This document shows, piece by piece, positions 4,969-5,412 of a DNA stretch of 5,412 nt. Made by a program: the position numbers and the translations under genes. This DNA is from Kiritimatiellia bacterium (GTDB lineage Bacteria > Verrucomicrobiota > Kiritimatiellia > RFP12 > UBA1067), in assembly GCA_017648225.1 (NCBI GenBank), contig JAGCJE010000234.1, positions 1 to 5,412 of the forward strand. The letters run 5' to 3'. Position 1 is the first letter of the stretch. Every line of letters starts with the position of its first letter. Under the pieces are notes generated by a model. That model saw only the letters and a program-made list of their open reading frames with translations. It was not told the origin of the DNA and made no database searches.

Positions 4969-5412
4969 TCAGACTTCTCTCTCGTTCCAGCCGAGCTTGC
5001 GTGAAAGAACCTTGTAGGGATCATACCCCTCAAGCTCGACGAAATTCGCGGCTTTGGCGTATTTCACGATCTCTAGCGATTCGTCCCCGCCGAGTTTAAA
5101 GACGCTCTCGCCGTCGGCGTAGACTCCGATGTGTTCCGCGACACCGTTGACGCGGCGACGCGAAGTTATCGTGAGGCTTACGTCGTCGTTGAGAACGATC
5201 GGCCTTACGCCGAGCGCGTGGGGATTAATCGGCGTCACCGCGAATACGGGAGAGTCCGCAAGGAGCACCGGCCCTCCCGCCGCGAGCGAATACGCGGTCG
5301 ATCCGGTAGGAGTCGCCACGACGAGACCGTCTGCCATGTAGCGCGTGGCGGCGCGGCCGTTGACCTCGGTCTCGAGAATCGCAGCGTGGCCCGACATTTC
5401 ACGCGTGATGAC
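4969..5412 (-). CDS. nadK: NAD kinase (partial, N-terminus beyond the right edge)
   Basis: Phosphorylates NAD+ at the 2'-hydroxyl of its adenosine ribose to give NADP+, an essential cytoplasmic reaction. Seen: the C-terminal 147 residues of an open frame that enters from the right edge. ADGLVVATPTGSTAYSLAAG at fragment residues 27-46 is the hallmark NadK block, followed by PVFAVTPINPHALGVRPIVL at 55-74 and a C-terminal beta-rich part ending in YDPYKVLSRKLGWNEREV. Bacterial NadK is about 280-300 residues with its GGDGT motif near the N-terminus, so about half is missing. The internal ATG at 5397 is therefore not a credible start: the five codons before it, encoding VITRE, read on in frame and resemble the usual 'DVVI(S/T)R' region. 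The TGA stop lies two bases from the stop of the convergent glycosyltransferase gene. It has no evident link to the sugar operon. Confidence 0.96.
   Translation of the reverse strand, partial: VITREMSGHAAILETEVNGRAATRYMADGLVVATPTGSTAYSLAAGGPVLLADSPVFAVTPINPHALGVRPIVLNDDVSLTITSRRRVNGVAEHIGVYADGESVFKLGGDESLEIVKYAKAANFVELEGYDPYKVLSRKLGWNEREV

Noticed and set aside
5395..5397. ATG at 5397 as the start of a 142-residue protein
   Set aside because: The frame continues upstream to the window edge with NadK-like residues, and a NadK lacking its N-terminal domain would not work. The gene is cut by the window, not short.

Overview
The window looks like chromosomal DNA of a free-living bacterium. Coding DNA is of moderate GC (roughly 55% in the stretches I counted by hand), while the one long gene-free stretch is about one quarter GC. 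The genes use clear Shine-Dalgarno sites and sigma70-like promoters. The sugar proteins are rich in cysteine (17 in the 466-residue isomerase and 12 in the visible 449 residues of the kinase), which fits an anaerobe such as a gut, rumen or sediment bacterium. I cannot fix the phylum; a Verrucomicrobiota/Kiritimatiellota-like or clostridial anaerobe is only a guess. There is no transposase, phage gene, CRISPR array, tRNA or rRNA.

Positions 1-3685, all on the minus strand, hold a three-gene sugar operon. In transcription order it has an aldose-1-epimerase-like protein of the DUF4432 type (3685-2783), an L-fucose/L-arabinose-isomerase-like protein (2744-1344), and an FGGY carbohydrate kinase (1347 to the left edge, C-terminus cut off). 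The logic is mutarotation, then aldose-to-ketose isomerisation, then ATP-dependent phosphorylation of the ketose. An aldolase or epimerase for the sugar phosphate would be expected further left. The sugar cannot be read from the sequence. The isomerase is much shorter than classical FucI (about 590 residues) but keeps an E...D pair with the spacing of the FucI metal ligands. The kinase start overlaps the isomerase stop (ATGA), and codons 18-30 of the kinase form a perfect 15-bp hairpin with a 7-nt loop, the most striking non-coding signal in the window.

Positions 3686-3913 are an AT-rich divergent control region. It carries a sigma70-type promoter for the operon (exact TTGACA -35) with inverted repeats over the -35 and the -10, a leader of about 110 nt with a possible 16-codon ORF, and on the plus strand an extended -10 (TGATATAAT) so close to the next GTG start that the transcript should be almost leaderless.

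Positions 3914-4966 (plus strand) encode a GT2-family, GT-A-fold glycosyltransferase with a hydrophobic and basic C-terminal tail, probably acting on surface polysaccharide at the membrane. It converges, with only two bases between stop codons, on the 3' part of an NAD kinase gene (minus strand, 4969 to the right edge). Neither shows a functional link to the sugar operon.
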